The translations under genes were made by a program, and so were the position numbers. The notes under the pieces are model-generated. The model saw only the letters and a program-made list of their open reading frames with translations, had not been told where the DNA came from and did no database searches. Below are positions 1 to 8,272 of a stretch of DNA of 21,418 nt, one piece after another; position 1 is the first letter of the stretch, and every line of letters starts with the position of its first letter. This stretch comes from Trichomonas tenax (Eukaryota > Parabasalia > Trichomonadida > Trichomonadidae): contig JALKBU010000896.1 of NCBI GenBank assembly GCA_023091735.1, positions 1 through 21,418 on the forward strand, read 5' to 3'.

Positions 1-157
1 CATTAATGATAAAACATAATGGTAAGCATGAATAACCATATTTATTTTGGTTAATGTTCCTCGATAATGCTATAACTAATCTTTTTGCTTCTGGGAATTT
101 TTTCTTGATTATTTTCGCAAATGTATTCACGGAGAAGTATTTAGTTGCTGATGTCAT
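1..157 (-). CDS. 5' end of an unrecognised protein, running off the left edge
   Basis: An ATG at 157 reads leftwards and stays open to base 1, giving 52 codons. The product begins MTSATKYFSVNTFAKIIKKK and is lysine-rich. It is divergent from the GIY-YIG gene, with an 89-bp very AT-rich spacer between them that could serve both. The same divergent layout is seen further right in the element. I do not recognise the protein. Being open over only 52 codons in AT-rich DNA is modest evidence, so it could be chance. Confidence 0.45.
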   Translation of the reverse strand, partial: MTSATKYFSVNTFAKIIKKKFPEAKRLVIALSRNINQNKYGYSCLPLCFIIN

Positions 158-246
158 TCTTTACTTACAAATTAAAAAATAAAATTATTTTAAAATTAAC
201 TTAGTTTTATTTTTTTGAAAAAATAATTTTTTATTTATATATATAA

Positions 247-861
247 ATGATGAAAAATGTGAATTTTGACATTGTTGAGAAAATTGATTCTGATCTTTCA
301 ATTGTTCGTATTGGAAATATAAACGTGGCTTACTCGAAGAATATTAATAAATATGCTCTTGTTGATATTGTAACTCCTTTTAATAAAAGAGGTGTCGACT
401 GGATTAAGATAGCTGTGACACAAAAAATATTAACATCATTTCCCGAAAGTATTTGTTATAAAGCGTATAACAGGAATAGAAGTTGTTTTATCGATAAAAA
501 TCTTATCCCTATTGTATTAAACTGGATTGATTGTGTTATTGGATTTCAATTTATTCAAACAGGAACATTTGACGGGAAAAGACAGACTCATGGATTAATT
601 TATATCGTTCAAAAGCTAAAGTATTTCGGAACAAACATTTATAAAGTTGGAAGCACATTTAATATCAATCGCAGATATAAATCAAATGTAAAAATTATTT
701 ATTGCAATTTTGTCAATGACATGTTCACCGCTGAAAGTGAATTAGTAATAAGATTTATGAGGGAGTTTGGTGAACCCGTTAATGGAAATGAAACATTTGA
801 AATTAATGATCTCGAAAGAGCTAAGGATTTAATTCAAACAATATCTGAAAAGTATATTTAG
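247..861 (+). CDS. GIY-YIG/T5orf172-type protein with a possible KilA-N-like N-terminus
   Basis: A 204-residue protein. Its C-terminal half (about residues 117-200) has the GIY-YIG/T5orf172 layout: GLIYIVQ, then IYKVGST followed by an arginine pair in NINRR, then a late glutamate in the SELVIRF helix. This family covers nuclease-like domains common in large DNA viruses and Mavericks. The N-terminal half (about 25-95) has an aromatic/hydrophobic pattern ending in FIDKNLIPIVLNWID, which recalls KilA-N DNA-binding domains; that assignment is weak. A role in DNA binding or cutting is inferred from the family. Two adjacent ATGs (247 and 250) are possible starts, preceded by an A/T-run leader at about 195-246. 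The stop codon lies inside an 18-bp perfect palindrome. The reading frame is intact, unlike the polymerase. Confidence 0.7.
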   Translation: MMKNVNFDIVEKIDSDLSIVRIGNINVAYSKNINKYALVDIVTPFNKRGVDWIKIAVTQKILTSFPESICYKAYNRNRSCFIDKNLIPIVLNWIDCVIGFQFIQTGTFDGKRQTHGLIYIVQKLKYFGTNIYKVGSTFNINRRYKSNVKIIYCNFVNDMFTAESELVIRFMREFGEPVNGNETFEINDLERAKDLIQTISEKYI

Positions 862-876
862 GTGAGATCTCACCTA
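859..876. repeat. 18-bp perfect palindrome over the stop codon
   Basis: TAGGTGAGATCTCACCTA is its own reverse complement. Its first three bases are the stop codon of the preceding gene. It could be a 3'-end signal, or a distant relative of the GC hairpin inserts seen elsewhere in the element. Confidence 0.6.
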
Positions 877-1524
877 GTATTTTTATCACTTTTGAAAATT
901 CCAAAAATAACGTTAATTTTAAAATAATTTTATTTTTAATTCTTAAGTAAACATGACAACAATGAACAATTCCAAGATCATTTGTGAAGCCATTAGTGAT
1001 GATTACGAATGGATTCAATTCCTACTTTTGCGGTGAAATTTTGAAATCATCGATTTAATTCCTGCATTTTTTTCATTAATTCCGTGAAAATTAGGACATT
1101 AATGGATTGCTCTTATCATTGCAATCATTAATTTCATAATTCACGACGATTATTTACGACATGTGATATAAATGATCCACAACTTGCAAATAAGTGGGTT
1201 GAATTTCATAAAAATAATTGCATCCTTCAATTCTTATGTCATGAATACAATGTCAAAAAGAGATGAAATTAAGATTTATTTTTGTGTTCAGATATGAAAA
1301 CATCAAAAATTTCATGACATTATTAATGAAAATCATGAAGTGCAAAAGCTAAACCAAAAAACACAATAAAATAAAATGAATTTAAATCCAACCTGGAAAC
1401 TGCCACCCTGTAACCACATCTGACATTATTTATTTACATTTAATTTTATAAGGCTCTTCGAGCCCGCGTTTGCATGCAATCCTTGTCATTTTAAAAATAA
1501 TTTAATTTTTTTATTTTATAATAA
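862..1524. other. Spacer holding a decayed, unrecognised ORF and a GC hairpin insert
   Basis: An element-type leader at about 915-952 precedes an ATG at 953. The frame runs 26 codons (beginning MTTMNNSKIICEAISDDYEW) to a TGA at 1034-1036, then on through further stops. Around 1170-1265 another frame is open and reads DPQLANKWVEFHKNN and beyond before a stop. This looks like a once-coding region broken by stops and frameshifts, but I cannot name a family. A GC-rich hairpin insert lies at 1452-1477. The leader of the next gene occupies about 1493-1524. Confidence 0.35.
1452..1477. repeat. GC-rich hairpin insert, site 1 (spacer)
   Basis: GGCTCTTCGAGCC (1452-1464) folds into a 5-bp stem with a 3-nt loop. 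It is the exact reverse complement of the second hairpin of site 2. It is followed by CG and a degraded remnant of the matching partner hairpin (CGTTTGCATGC). The surroundings are almost pure A/T. Confidence 0.7.
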
Positions 1525-1803
1525 ATGATTTATGCATTAGTTGAACAATTACATAAATATAAAATAGACTTTGAATATTGGGACTGTAATGGTAACACTT
1601 GGCTTTTACTGTATGATGAAGGTGCAAAGCGCCCGGGCTCGAAGAGCCTTCAAAATGAATTAGTTTTATGTTGCAGATATGACGGTAAGAATTACATATA
1701 TTCCGACAATTGTACAAAGGCAATTTATTTAGGAATACATTTCGAGGATGAATTAAGAACTCCCGAAGAGGTAATAAAAGTATATTATAAATATTTACTG
1801 TAA
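1525..1803 (+). CDS. Unrecognised 92-residue element protein with an in-frame GC insert
   Basis: Intact ORF beginning MIYALVEQLHKYKIDFEYWD, rich in aromatic residues and ending VIKVYYKYLL. It is preceded by an A/T-run leader (about 1493-1524) like those of other element genes, and it lies 52 bp before the polymerase frame. I do not recognise the family. The middle (GAKRPGSKS) is encoded by a GC-rich double hairpin and stands out in composition. Without that piece the protein would be one continuous small domain of about 80 residues. The codon and base composition otherwise matches its neighbours. Confidence rests on the leader, the intact frame and the compact spacing. Confidence 0.6.
   Translation: MIYALVEQLHKYKIDFEYWDCNGNTWLLLYDEGAKRPGSKSLQNELVLCCRYDGKNYIYSDNCTKAIYLGIHFEDELRTPEEVIKVYYKYLL
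1621..1648. repeat. GC-rich double-hairpin insert, site 2 (in a coding region)
   Basis: Two 13-nt hairpins lie back to back: GGTGCAAAGCGCC (1621-1633; one G-T pair in a 5-bp stem, loop AAA) and GGCTCGAAGAGCC (1636-1648; 5-bp stem, loop GAA), separated by CG. It is read in frame as about nine residues. It is an inverted relative of site 1, which lies 156 bp upstream. Confidence 0.8.
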
Positions 1804-2122
1804 TTTTTTAAAAAAGTGAGAAATAAAAAATAAAGTTTATTTTTATTCCTAATAAATGAGTTATGTAGCTTTGAATGATTTATCGAATAATAAACTTCAA
1901 AAATTAATTGAAGAAGCAGGATTTAAGTCTTCCCCGCATTATAATCGAAACCGTAAAGTGCTGAGTGAATACTTGCAATCAAATCATTATAAGGGTAAAA
2001 TTTCATATAAAGAGATATCAAACTTTATCCAAGATTCAAATTTCCCACTAATGAATACGGATGCCGGCATGAGTTCTAAACCTAAAATTTCTCATGAAGT
2101 GAGGAAAGAAATGTATGATTTA

Positions 2123-2224
2123 ACAAACATCGATGCAGGATATAAAAAGAAATCTTTTGATAAAAATATTAGGCGTGAAATGTTCGATATTACAAACATC
2201 GATGCAGGATATAAAAAGAAATCT
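2123..2224 (+). repeat. 33-bp direct repeat within the polymerase N-terminus
   Basis: Bases 2123-2155 and 2192-2224 are identical over 33 bp and lie 69 bp (23 codons) apart. Both encode TNIDAGYKKKS. A weaker third unit (MNTDAGM, about 2050-2072) lies upstream. The pattern indicates a recent in-frame duplication in an N-terminal linker, before the first lesion at 2528. Confidence 0.85.
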
Positions 2225-3189
2225 AAAACTAGTGAGCAAAAACACAAATCATTTTTGAAAATCAAATCTGCAGTGGATCAATTGAAAGAAGCAAAAAAAG
2301 TTATTAAAAGTATTAATGACAAACCACTTGCAGGTGAAAGATGGCTTAAGAAAGATGAAAAAAATCCTAAAAATGAGAAGAAGACTTACAAAAACAGAGA
2401 AGGTGATTTTTGGAAATACTTATGTACGTTACCGATTAATTTAGAAAGGTATCAAATATTTAATGAACTTAATAAAAGAACTGCTGAATTAATGAACAGA
2501 GATAATTGTTTCGTTTATGCTTGTATTTAGGCAGGTGTTGACGAAAGAACTATTGAATTCATGAGGGAAATAATTAAATCGAGATCATCACCTCAATCAA
2601 AAATTCAAGCAATAGCGAATGAAACAGAGATAGAATTTAAAGTTTATTTACCCGAATCAGAAAGGCATACAGTGATATATACACCAAAGGATGAAAATGA
2701 TAAGCCGAAGATTCCAAAAATGACGATTGAGTTATTATTGATGGATGAACATTACATGTTAAATGAAAGAGTACCTATCTCGACATTCTTCATTAAGAAT
2801 TATAAAAACATTATTAAGAAATGTAACTCATGGACATTAGAAAAAATTCAATTGATTACTAGATTAATATACGATAGGTATGCTATAAATTCAAAGCATT
2901 CAACCGAATTATACACAGTAATTAAAACACTTTTTCAAGAAAAATATTTTGAACCTATTAGTTACGGCGATATGTTCACATATACGACGACATTATACAA
3001 GCAGGATTTAGCAGAAATGAAAGACTTAAAATATAATCCTAAATTCTGTTGCAGAATTAAAGAGGAATACATACCGAAAGAAGGAAAGAAGAAAGATAAA
3101 GTTGATATAAAACCTGAACACTTTTATTTCGCTGACTTTGAATGTTCAACGGATGGTGTTCATAAAGCATTTAATATTTGTTTCGATAA

Positions 3190-3216
3190 GGCGCCAAGCG
3201 CCGCGGGCGAAGCCAT
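3190..3216. repeat. GC-rich double-hairpin insert, site 3 (in the polymerase)
   Basis: GGCGCCAAGCGCC (3190-3202) is a perfect 5-bp stem with loop CAA. It is followed by a weaker partner centred on GGCGAAGCC (3206-3214). It is read as APSAAGEA, an alanine-rich piece just after the exonuclease I motif in an otherwise A/T-rich codon context. Confidence 0.72.
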
Positions 3217-5065
3217 TGATGAGGAAATAAATGCACAAAGTATTTGGGGTGATGATTGTGCGATTGAATTTCTTGATAGACTTGAAGATAAGAGTTTAGT
3301 ATATTTTCACAATTTATCGTATGATATCAATTTTATATTAAAGTATCTTGATAAGATTACAGGTACACCTATTATTAATGGATCACGTACTATGTTAATT
3401 CAGGGTGAATTCGATAATAAACAACTATTCTTTAAAGATTCTTACACTGTTATATCGAAGCCATTAAGAGACTTTCCCGAGTGTTTCAAATTAAAAACAG
3501 GACCAAAAGAAGTATTTCCATATCAGTATTACACAAGTGAGCTGTTAAAGAATTCAAATAAAATCGGAGTCATCATTGACGCATTAAATTACGTCGAAGA
3601 TAAAGAAACATTCATTAAAAACATTGATGATATTAAAGGTTGCAGATTAAGTGATAATACATTCGATTTAGAAAGGTATTCGACGTATTACTGCTCGCAA
3701 AACGTTCGTATATTAAGGGAGGGATTTACTAAATTTAGAAAAGATTTAATGAAGGAATTGGGTCTTAATGTTTGTGATTACGTGTCTATTTGTTCAGTAA
3801 GTAATAAATTATTCGAAAACAGGGTTTATTATCCGAATGGTAACCTTTATGCTCTAGCTAATAAACCACGTGAATTTATCAGTCGATGCATTCATGGTGG
3901 AAGGTGTATGTTATGTCTTAATGTTAAGCAGATTAATAACACTATTTATTTAATTTCTGATTTTGATGCTGTTTCACTCTATCCTTCAGCTATTGCTAGA
4001 CTTTACACGTTAGAAGGAATGCCGAAAGTAATGAAAAAAGAAATGCTAAGTGCTGAATATTTAATAAATCATTTATTCGATGATGAGCAAATCGAACCAA
4101 CAACTGATAAATTCATTTCCGGATTCTTTGCTGAAATCGAAATTACAGAAATAGGAATCCCTCGACATTTTCCATTAATTGTTGTTGATCCTGAATTAAA
4201 TCCAAATCTTAATGTTCCAAGAAGTTCCAATACATGCTGTCGAATGATGGTTGATCAAATTTCACTCGTTGATCTTATCAAGTATCAGGGTATAAAATGT
4301 AATGTTGTAAAAGGTTATTATTACGATGGAAAAAGAGATTACAGAATCAGAGAAGAAATAAAAAGACTTTTCGAGTTAAGACTTAGATATAAGAAGGAAG
4401 GAAACCCACTAGAGGAAATCGTCAAATTAATTTTAAACAGCATTTATGGTAAAACTATCCTCGCACCAATTGAAACAAAAATAAACTTCGTTAATAATGA
4501 GGATGCAATGAGATACATAAACAAGAACTATAATGAAATAATTAAGTTTGGGAAATTAGAAGGATCTGATAAAATGATATTTAAGACACAGAAAAGCATA
4601 TGCAGACATTTCAACTTCTGCCCATTAGGCGTTAATATATTAATATATGTTATCAATGTCAAAACGCATTATGAATGAAGTAATTTGTACTGCTGAGGAT
4701 TGAGGGATTAAGGTATTCTATCAAGATACCGATTCGATACATGTATTCGATAAAGAAATTCCAAGACATGCAGAAGAGTTTAAGAAGAGATACGGCAGAG
4801 AATTAATTGGAAAGAATTTAGGTCAATTTCATTCAGACTTTGCAGAAATCATTGAAGACCGTCAATCATTCGCTTATAAATCAATCTTCTGTGGAAAGAA
4901 GACATACATTGACCAACTCACAAATGATTTAAATGAAGTTGCCTTTCACTGCAGAATGAAGGGAGTAAAGCAAGATGTCATCGCTATTACAGCTAATGAA
5001 ATGTTCCCTGATGCTATCCCTGTTAAATTTGATGAAAAATCAAATCTTCATATTCCTTTTGGAAC

Positions 5066-5097
5066 GGACCCAAAGAGTCCTCGAGGCACAGAGTGCC
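5066..5097. repeat. GC-rich double-hairpin insert, site 4 (polymerase C-terminus)
   Basis: GGACCCAAAGAGTCC (5066-5080; GGAC/GTCC stem) is followed by TCGA and then GGCACAGAGTGCC (5085-5097; perfect 5-bp stem, loop AGA). It is read in frame as DPKSPRGTECQ. Confidence 0.72.
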
Positions 5098-5184
5098 AAA
5101 CTTATGATAAAGACAGTGAATTTTCAATTATGAAATTATATAAGGCTTTATATGACGGTGAAGAAATTTCTTTTGATTTATGCA

Positions 5185-5204
5185 GAAGTAGCAAGCCCTG
5201 CTTC
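5185..5204. repeat. Palindromic insert candidate, site 5 (polymerase C-terminus)
   Basis: A 7-bp stem (GAAGTAG against CTGCTTC, with one G-T pair) around a CAAGCC loop. It is GC-richer than its surroundings and lies 88 bp after site 4. It lacks the two-hairpin plan, so membership in the family is uncertain. Confidence 0.4.
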
Positions 5205-5256
5205 GAGAAAAAGTTCAATTTCACCATAGAAACACAACACACATTCATTCGTAAGC

Positions 5257-5859
5257 TTAAATTTTAAGTAAATCTTTTTCGTATATTACCTCGACAGTCA
5301 TATTAATAGGTGATTTTAATTTAATTGGAACATTAAATGAATCCACTAACGTAAAGGATAGATTCAAAAGGTCAAACGAATTTATTTTAACATAATTACC
5401 GGGGTCTTTAAAGATTAAAGGAATATTAGGAATAAATAAACCAATGATGTTATAACAAATAGAAACGTATTCAAGAGTTGATGAAGTACTAATTCCCACA
5501 ACGTTTGAAATTCTTGAACGAATGAATAAATTATTTCCAAAGTTAATATAAGGTACTGATTTAGAAACGTATTTATTACCGTTTGACTTAATCGGGAAAT
5601 TTTCGAAATATAAACCAAGTAATAATTTTACTCTATGGCTTGCGTCTATGATTTCAAAGTCTTTATTAGAAGTGAATGATAAAGTCGATGCTTCGTTTAA
5701 TTCATCATTAACAAATCCAGCGAGTAATAAATTTATATCTTCCGCTAATGTCTCGATTTCATTAATTTGTACCAGGGATTTTAGATTTTCAAAATATTGT
5801 GCAACATTACCCTGTAAATTGTTGTTATTATGTAGCCTTGTATTAAATGCCCAATTCAT
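5257..5859 (-). CDS. Probable virion/structural protein of the element, about 200 residues
   Basis: The frame is open from an ATG at 5901, but I choose the inner ATG at 5859 (MNWAFNTRLHNNNN). The 14 codons before it are a run of A/T-rich hydrophobic codons resembling the leaders upstream of other element genes. The protein is intact. It has no clear membrane segment after that start and ends in a beta-rich stretch: SLVDSFNVPIKLKSP-like spacing followed by INMTVEVIYE. Endings of the form 'function/phrase of D-x-x-N-x-P-I-x-L ... beta strand' occur in virion proteins of Polinton-like and adeno-like viruses. From this and its position beside the polymerase, a structural role is inferred, not shown. 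It converges on the polymerase with an 11-bp overlap and is divergent from the broken gene at 5921. Confidence 0.5.
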   Translation of the reverse strand: MNWAFNTRLHNNNNLQGNVAQYFENLKSLVQINEIETLAEDINLLLAGFVNDELNEASTLSFTSNKDFEIIDASHRVKLLLGLYFENFPIKSNGNKYVSKSVPYINFGNNLFIRSRISNVVGISTSSTLEYVSICYNIIGLFIPNIPLIFKDPGNYVKINSFDLLNLSFTLVDSFNVPIKLKSPINMTVEVIYEKDLLKI

Positions 5860-5920
5860 TTTAAATATAATAAAAAACATAAATAATGGTATTAATTTCA
5901 AAATTTTATTTATAATTAAA

Positions 5921-6190
5921 ATAGCTTGGGGATTTTGAAAAAAGCTAAAAGATGTTGCTAAGAAAATTGGTCGTGGAATTAAATCTGGGTTTAATTGGTT
6001 AAAAAATAATGTTGTTAAACCTGTAGCTAGTTCATTTGGTGCTCAATTCGGTAATAAAGTCAAGGAAAATTTACCAAAAGTTGGATTTGAATTTGGTGTG
6101 AATAATAATGGTGATAGAAAACCTGTGATTAATACAAATGATGTTATATCTGATGTTGGTTCATGGGTTGTTTCTAAACTAAAACAGTAA
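5921..6190 (+). pseudogene. Small amphipathic virion-like protein, start codon lost and early stop
   Basis: Bases 5939-6190 read as an open frame of 83 residues (KKLKDVAKKIGRGIKSGFNW onward, ending VVSKLKQ) with no in-frame ATG. Five codons upstream, at 5921-5923, an ATA sits exactly where a start would be expected after an AT-rich leader. A TGA at 5936-5938 is codon 6. Both differ from a sensible codon by one transition. The lysine/glycine-rich amphipathic helix resembles small membrane-active or minor capsid proteins of such elements, but no family is proven. It shares a 61-bp spacer with the divergent gene starting at 5859, consistent with a two-way promoter. An alternative is an intact gene using a non-ATG start after the TGA, which I consider less likely. 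Confidence 0.55.
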
Positions 6191-6226
6191 AATATTGGTC
6201 CAAAAATAAATTTTTATTTTTATTAA

Positions 6227-6289
6227 ATGGGATCAATACTATTGTTATTTATTATAGTTGTATATTTCAGGAATAAATCAAGCATGTAA
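6227..6289 (+). CDS. 20-residue single-span membrane microprotein (candidate)
   Basis: An ATG at 6227 opens 20 codons whose product, MGSILLLFIIVVYFRNKSSM, is a clean hydrophobic span followed by a basic tail. The ATG directly follows AAAAATAAATTTTTATTTTT, the best example in the window of the element-type A/T leader. It begins 36 bp after the preceding frame ends and overlaps the end of the convergent 86-residue gene by 12 bp. A membrane role is inferred from the sequence only. Such a short frame could arise by chance, though the leader and the amphipathic logic argue against it. Confidence 0.45.
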   Translation: MGSILLLFIIVVYFRNKSSM

Positions 6290-6538
6290 CACCAAATCAC
6301 ATTCGTTAAGTTTTAATATGATATTATTTAAGATAGTTATAACTTTAATTTTCTTAGCACGTTTTAGTTCAGAAATATTTTCATGAGCACATCCAGTAAT
6401 TTTCAAAAGATTTTTATAAATCATATGTAATTTATATTTAACATTTTCTTCATCATCTACTTTAGGATTTCCACCAATGAAAATTTCATTAAATTGTTCT
6501 TGTGTTAAATTAAGAATATCTTGTTCTGAGTAGTTCAT
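6278..6538 (-). CDS. Unrecognised 86-residue element protein
   Basis: Intact minus-strand frame beginning MNYSEQDILNLTQEQFNEIF. It looks mostly helical: an acidic N-terminus, a short glycine turn (FIGGNPKVDD), then lysine-rich helices ending LILKLNEC-like. Its start follows an A/T-run leader (about 6540-6600 on the plus strand). I recognise no family. The size, leader and compact position between other element genes support it being real. Confidence 0.55.
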   Translation of the reverse strand: MNYSEQDILNLTQEQFNEIFIGGNPKVDDEENVKYKLHMIYKNLLKITGCAHENISELKRAKKIKVITILNNIILKLNECDLVLHA

Positions 6539-6766
6539 TATTTATTAGAAGAAAAATATATTAATTTTTTTCATAATGTATAAAAAATATTTTTTATTTT
6601 TACAAATTTAGATAAACCATTAATAAATCATAACAATAAGAATTTAGATTATTAATTAAACAATACATTTTAATAACAAACTATAGAAATTATTGGGATT
6701 TTGATATAAATGATAAGAAAATTGTTATAATATGAATTTTAAGGAAATTATAATTATGGATATTCT

Positions 6767-6827
6767 CAGAGTGGGAGTTTTTGGGGTTTGGACCAAATTT
6801 TGGACCACCCGAAAAAATCACACTCTG
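6767..6827. repeat. Inverted repeat with TTTGGACCA copies in the loop
   Basis: The arms 6767-6782 (CAGAGTGGGAGTTTTT) and 6812-6827 match as reverse complements at 14 of 16 bases. The 29-nt loop holds TTTGGACCAAA (6787-6797, itself palindromic) and TTTTGGACCA (6798-6807). The same word occurs inverted at 6195-6205, after another element gene. Confidence 0.65.
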
Positions 6828-6948
6828 TATACTACTTGTTTTGTGCTCCCTATTTTAGTTTTACAAGTTAGGTCCCCCATATAGAGAATAAACTTTAGAA
6901 TTTCTTACAAATTAACGTTAAAATTAATTTTAAAACTCCTGACTTTAT

Positions 6949-7270
6949 AAAATCTATTCAGTTTTAAAAATAATTTATGACAAACTAACTAACTAAGAAA
7001 AGAAAGCGAAAGGATTTATGAGTTCAGAAATTTGAAAAATAATTTTAGTGGTTATGAGAGAAAATCTATTCAGTTTTAAAAATAATTTATGACAAACTAA
7101 CTAACTAAGAAAAGAAAGAAAAGGAATTTATGAGTTCAGAAATTTGAAAAAATAACTTTAGTGAAAAATGTTTAAATTTGATGTTTTACGTTACTTTTAA
7201 GTCAAGATTAGGATTTATGAGTTCAGAAATTTGAAAAATAATTTTAGTGGTTATGAGAGAAAATCTATTC
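6949..7270. repeat. 112-bp tandem repeat, two full units plus a part unit
   Basis: Unit 1 starts at 6949 and unit 2 at 7061, both with AAAATCTATTCAGTTTTAAA. Unit 2 loses similarity after about 7163, and a part unit (7210-7270) then repeats the second half and the first bases of the next unit. Units contain CAAACTAACTAACTAAG. The array ends four bases before the stop codon of the fibre gene, suggesting duplication of its 3' flank. Confidence 0.85.
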
Positions 7271-7959
7271 GGATTTAATAAACCCTATACCACGTGTAAA
7301 CAGTAATGTATGGAGGCATGTAATCAGTACCTGAACCAGTGTCAGCAGTGTTTCCGTAAACTGAATGAATGTGACTTCCTGCATGATCAATGATTAAACC
7401 CGTGTTGTATTCTCTGGTATCTGATGAAATATCATATCGTGAAATTGTTTCTTTTCCTCCGTTACCACATCCGTAATAACCTCTATTACTTATTAAATGA
7501 GTATGATCTCCTGCCATTGATGTTGTACCCGAAAAGTAATGATTATGTGCTGGTAAGTTATTTACTGAAATTTTTTTACTTCCTCCTGCTTCTCTTGATG
7601 AATTAGCGCAATATAAGAAGCGATCAACTATTGGCTCCCATTCACCGAAACTGAATATTTGAGCAGGATTTACGTTATTCATTGATGTGTAAATTGAACC
7701 AACAGGATAAATTGTCATTAATAATTCATATTTAGAATTTAATACATCATTCTTTAAATTCATTATTTCTCTATTGAATGTTTTTAATAAATTCCAAACA
7801 CTAGTTTCAGGATTAGTTGAAGGTGCATCTGTTCCCAATACCTGCTTAATTATTACATCATCAACTTTAATTTCATTTGCGTTTATTACTGTGTCTATTT
7901 CATTTAATTTTTCGTTTAACCCATTAATATCTGTTATTTCGTGTGTATGTTCTTTATCT

Positions 7960-8272
7960 GCTTTATCATTTAATTTATTCTTAACATCAATAATTCCTTG
8001 TTCCGTTTGTTCAATTCTTGACGATAATTCATGAGTGTTATAAGTCAAATCATCATTAAGTTTTTGAATTTCTGTTTTATCTGCTTTAGTTTGTAATGTG
8101 TAATTAATTGTTTGCATGTCATCATTAACTTTTTGAATTTCTGTTTTATCTGCTTTAGTATCAATTTTATTTACTGCTTCTGTCAAATCTAACGTCGACG
8201 CTTTATCATTTAATTTATTCTTAACATCGATGATTCCTTGTTCAATTCTTGACGATAATTCATGAGTGTTCT
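7960..8272 (-). repeat. Direct repeats within the fibre coiled coil
   Basis: 7960-8040 and 8200-8271 are near-identical apart from a 9-bp gap and a few substitutions; both encode the NTHELSSRIEQ to KLNDKA segment. Between them a 69-bp period repeats a TGAATTTCTGTTTTATCTGC word (about 8066 and 8135). The in-frame stop falls at the start of the second copy's NTHEL unit. Confidence 0.8.

Larger units (their letters stand above)
1856..5267 (+). pseudogene. Protein-primed family B DNA polymerase, broken in three places
   Basis: One reading frame of about 1137 codons that would copy the element from a protein primer. Visible motifs in order: exonuclease I DFEC (about 3136), exonuclease II in FHNLSYDINFI (about 3307), motif A DFDAVSLYPS (about 3960), motif B in KLILNSIYGKT (about 4425), motif C DTDSIH (about 4725), and the later KKTYID. 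Three lesions split it: TAG at 2528-2530 (codon 225) with the frame continuing straight on; a shift of plus one within 4637-4655, in a short near-duplication of ATATTA-type sequence of about 10 bp; and TGA at 4701-4703, seven codons before motif C. The N-terminal 230 residues hold a repeated NIDAGYKKKS segment. Two GC-rich inserts and a further palindrome are read in frame. The start at 1856 follows an A/T-run leader. The 3' end overlaps the convergent gene by 11 bp. Confidence 0.88.
6539..7274. other. 736-bp spacer with an inverted repeat and a tandem repeat
   Basis: No gene is seen. The left part is the AT-rich leader of the 86-residue gene. The centre carries an inverted repeat (6767-6827). 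The right part, directly after the fibre gene's stop, is a 112-bp tandem repeat (6949-7270). The middle (about 6830-6940) shows nothing recognisable. Confidence 0.6.

Noticed and set aside
2528..4703. Introns or programmed frameshifting in the polymerase
   Set aside because: The frame resumes directly after the stop at 2528, and no trichomonad-type 3' splice motif (ACTAACACACAG) lies at any break. Three separate events make decay simpler.
6949..7270. CRISPR-like array
   Set aside because: Only two and a half long units with no distinct spacers, in eukaryotic DNA.
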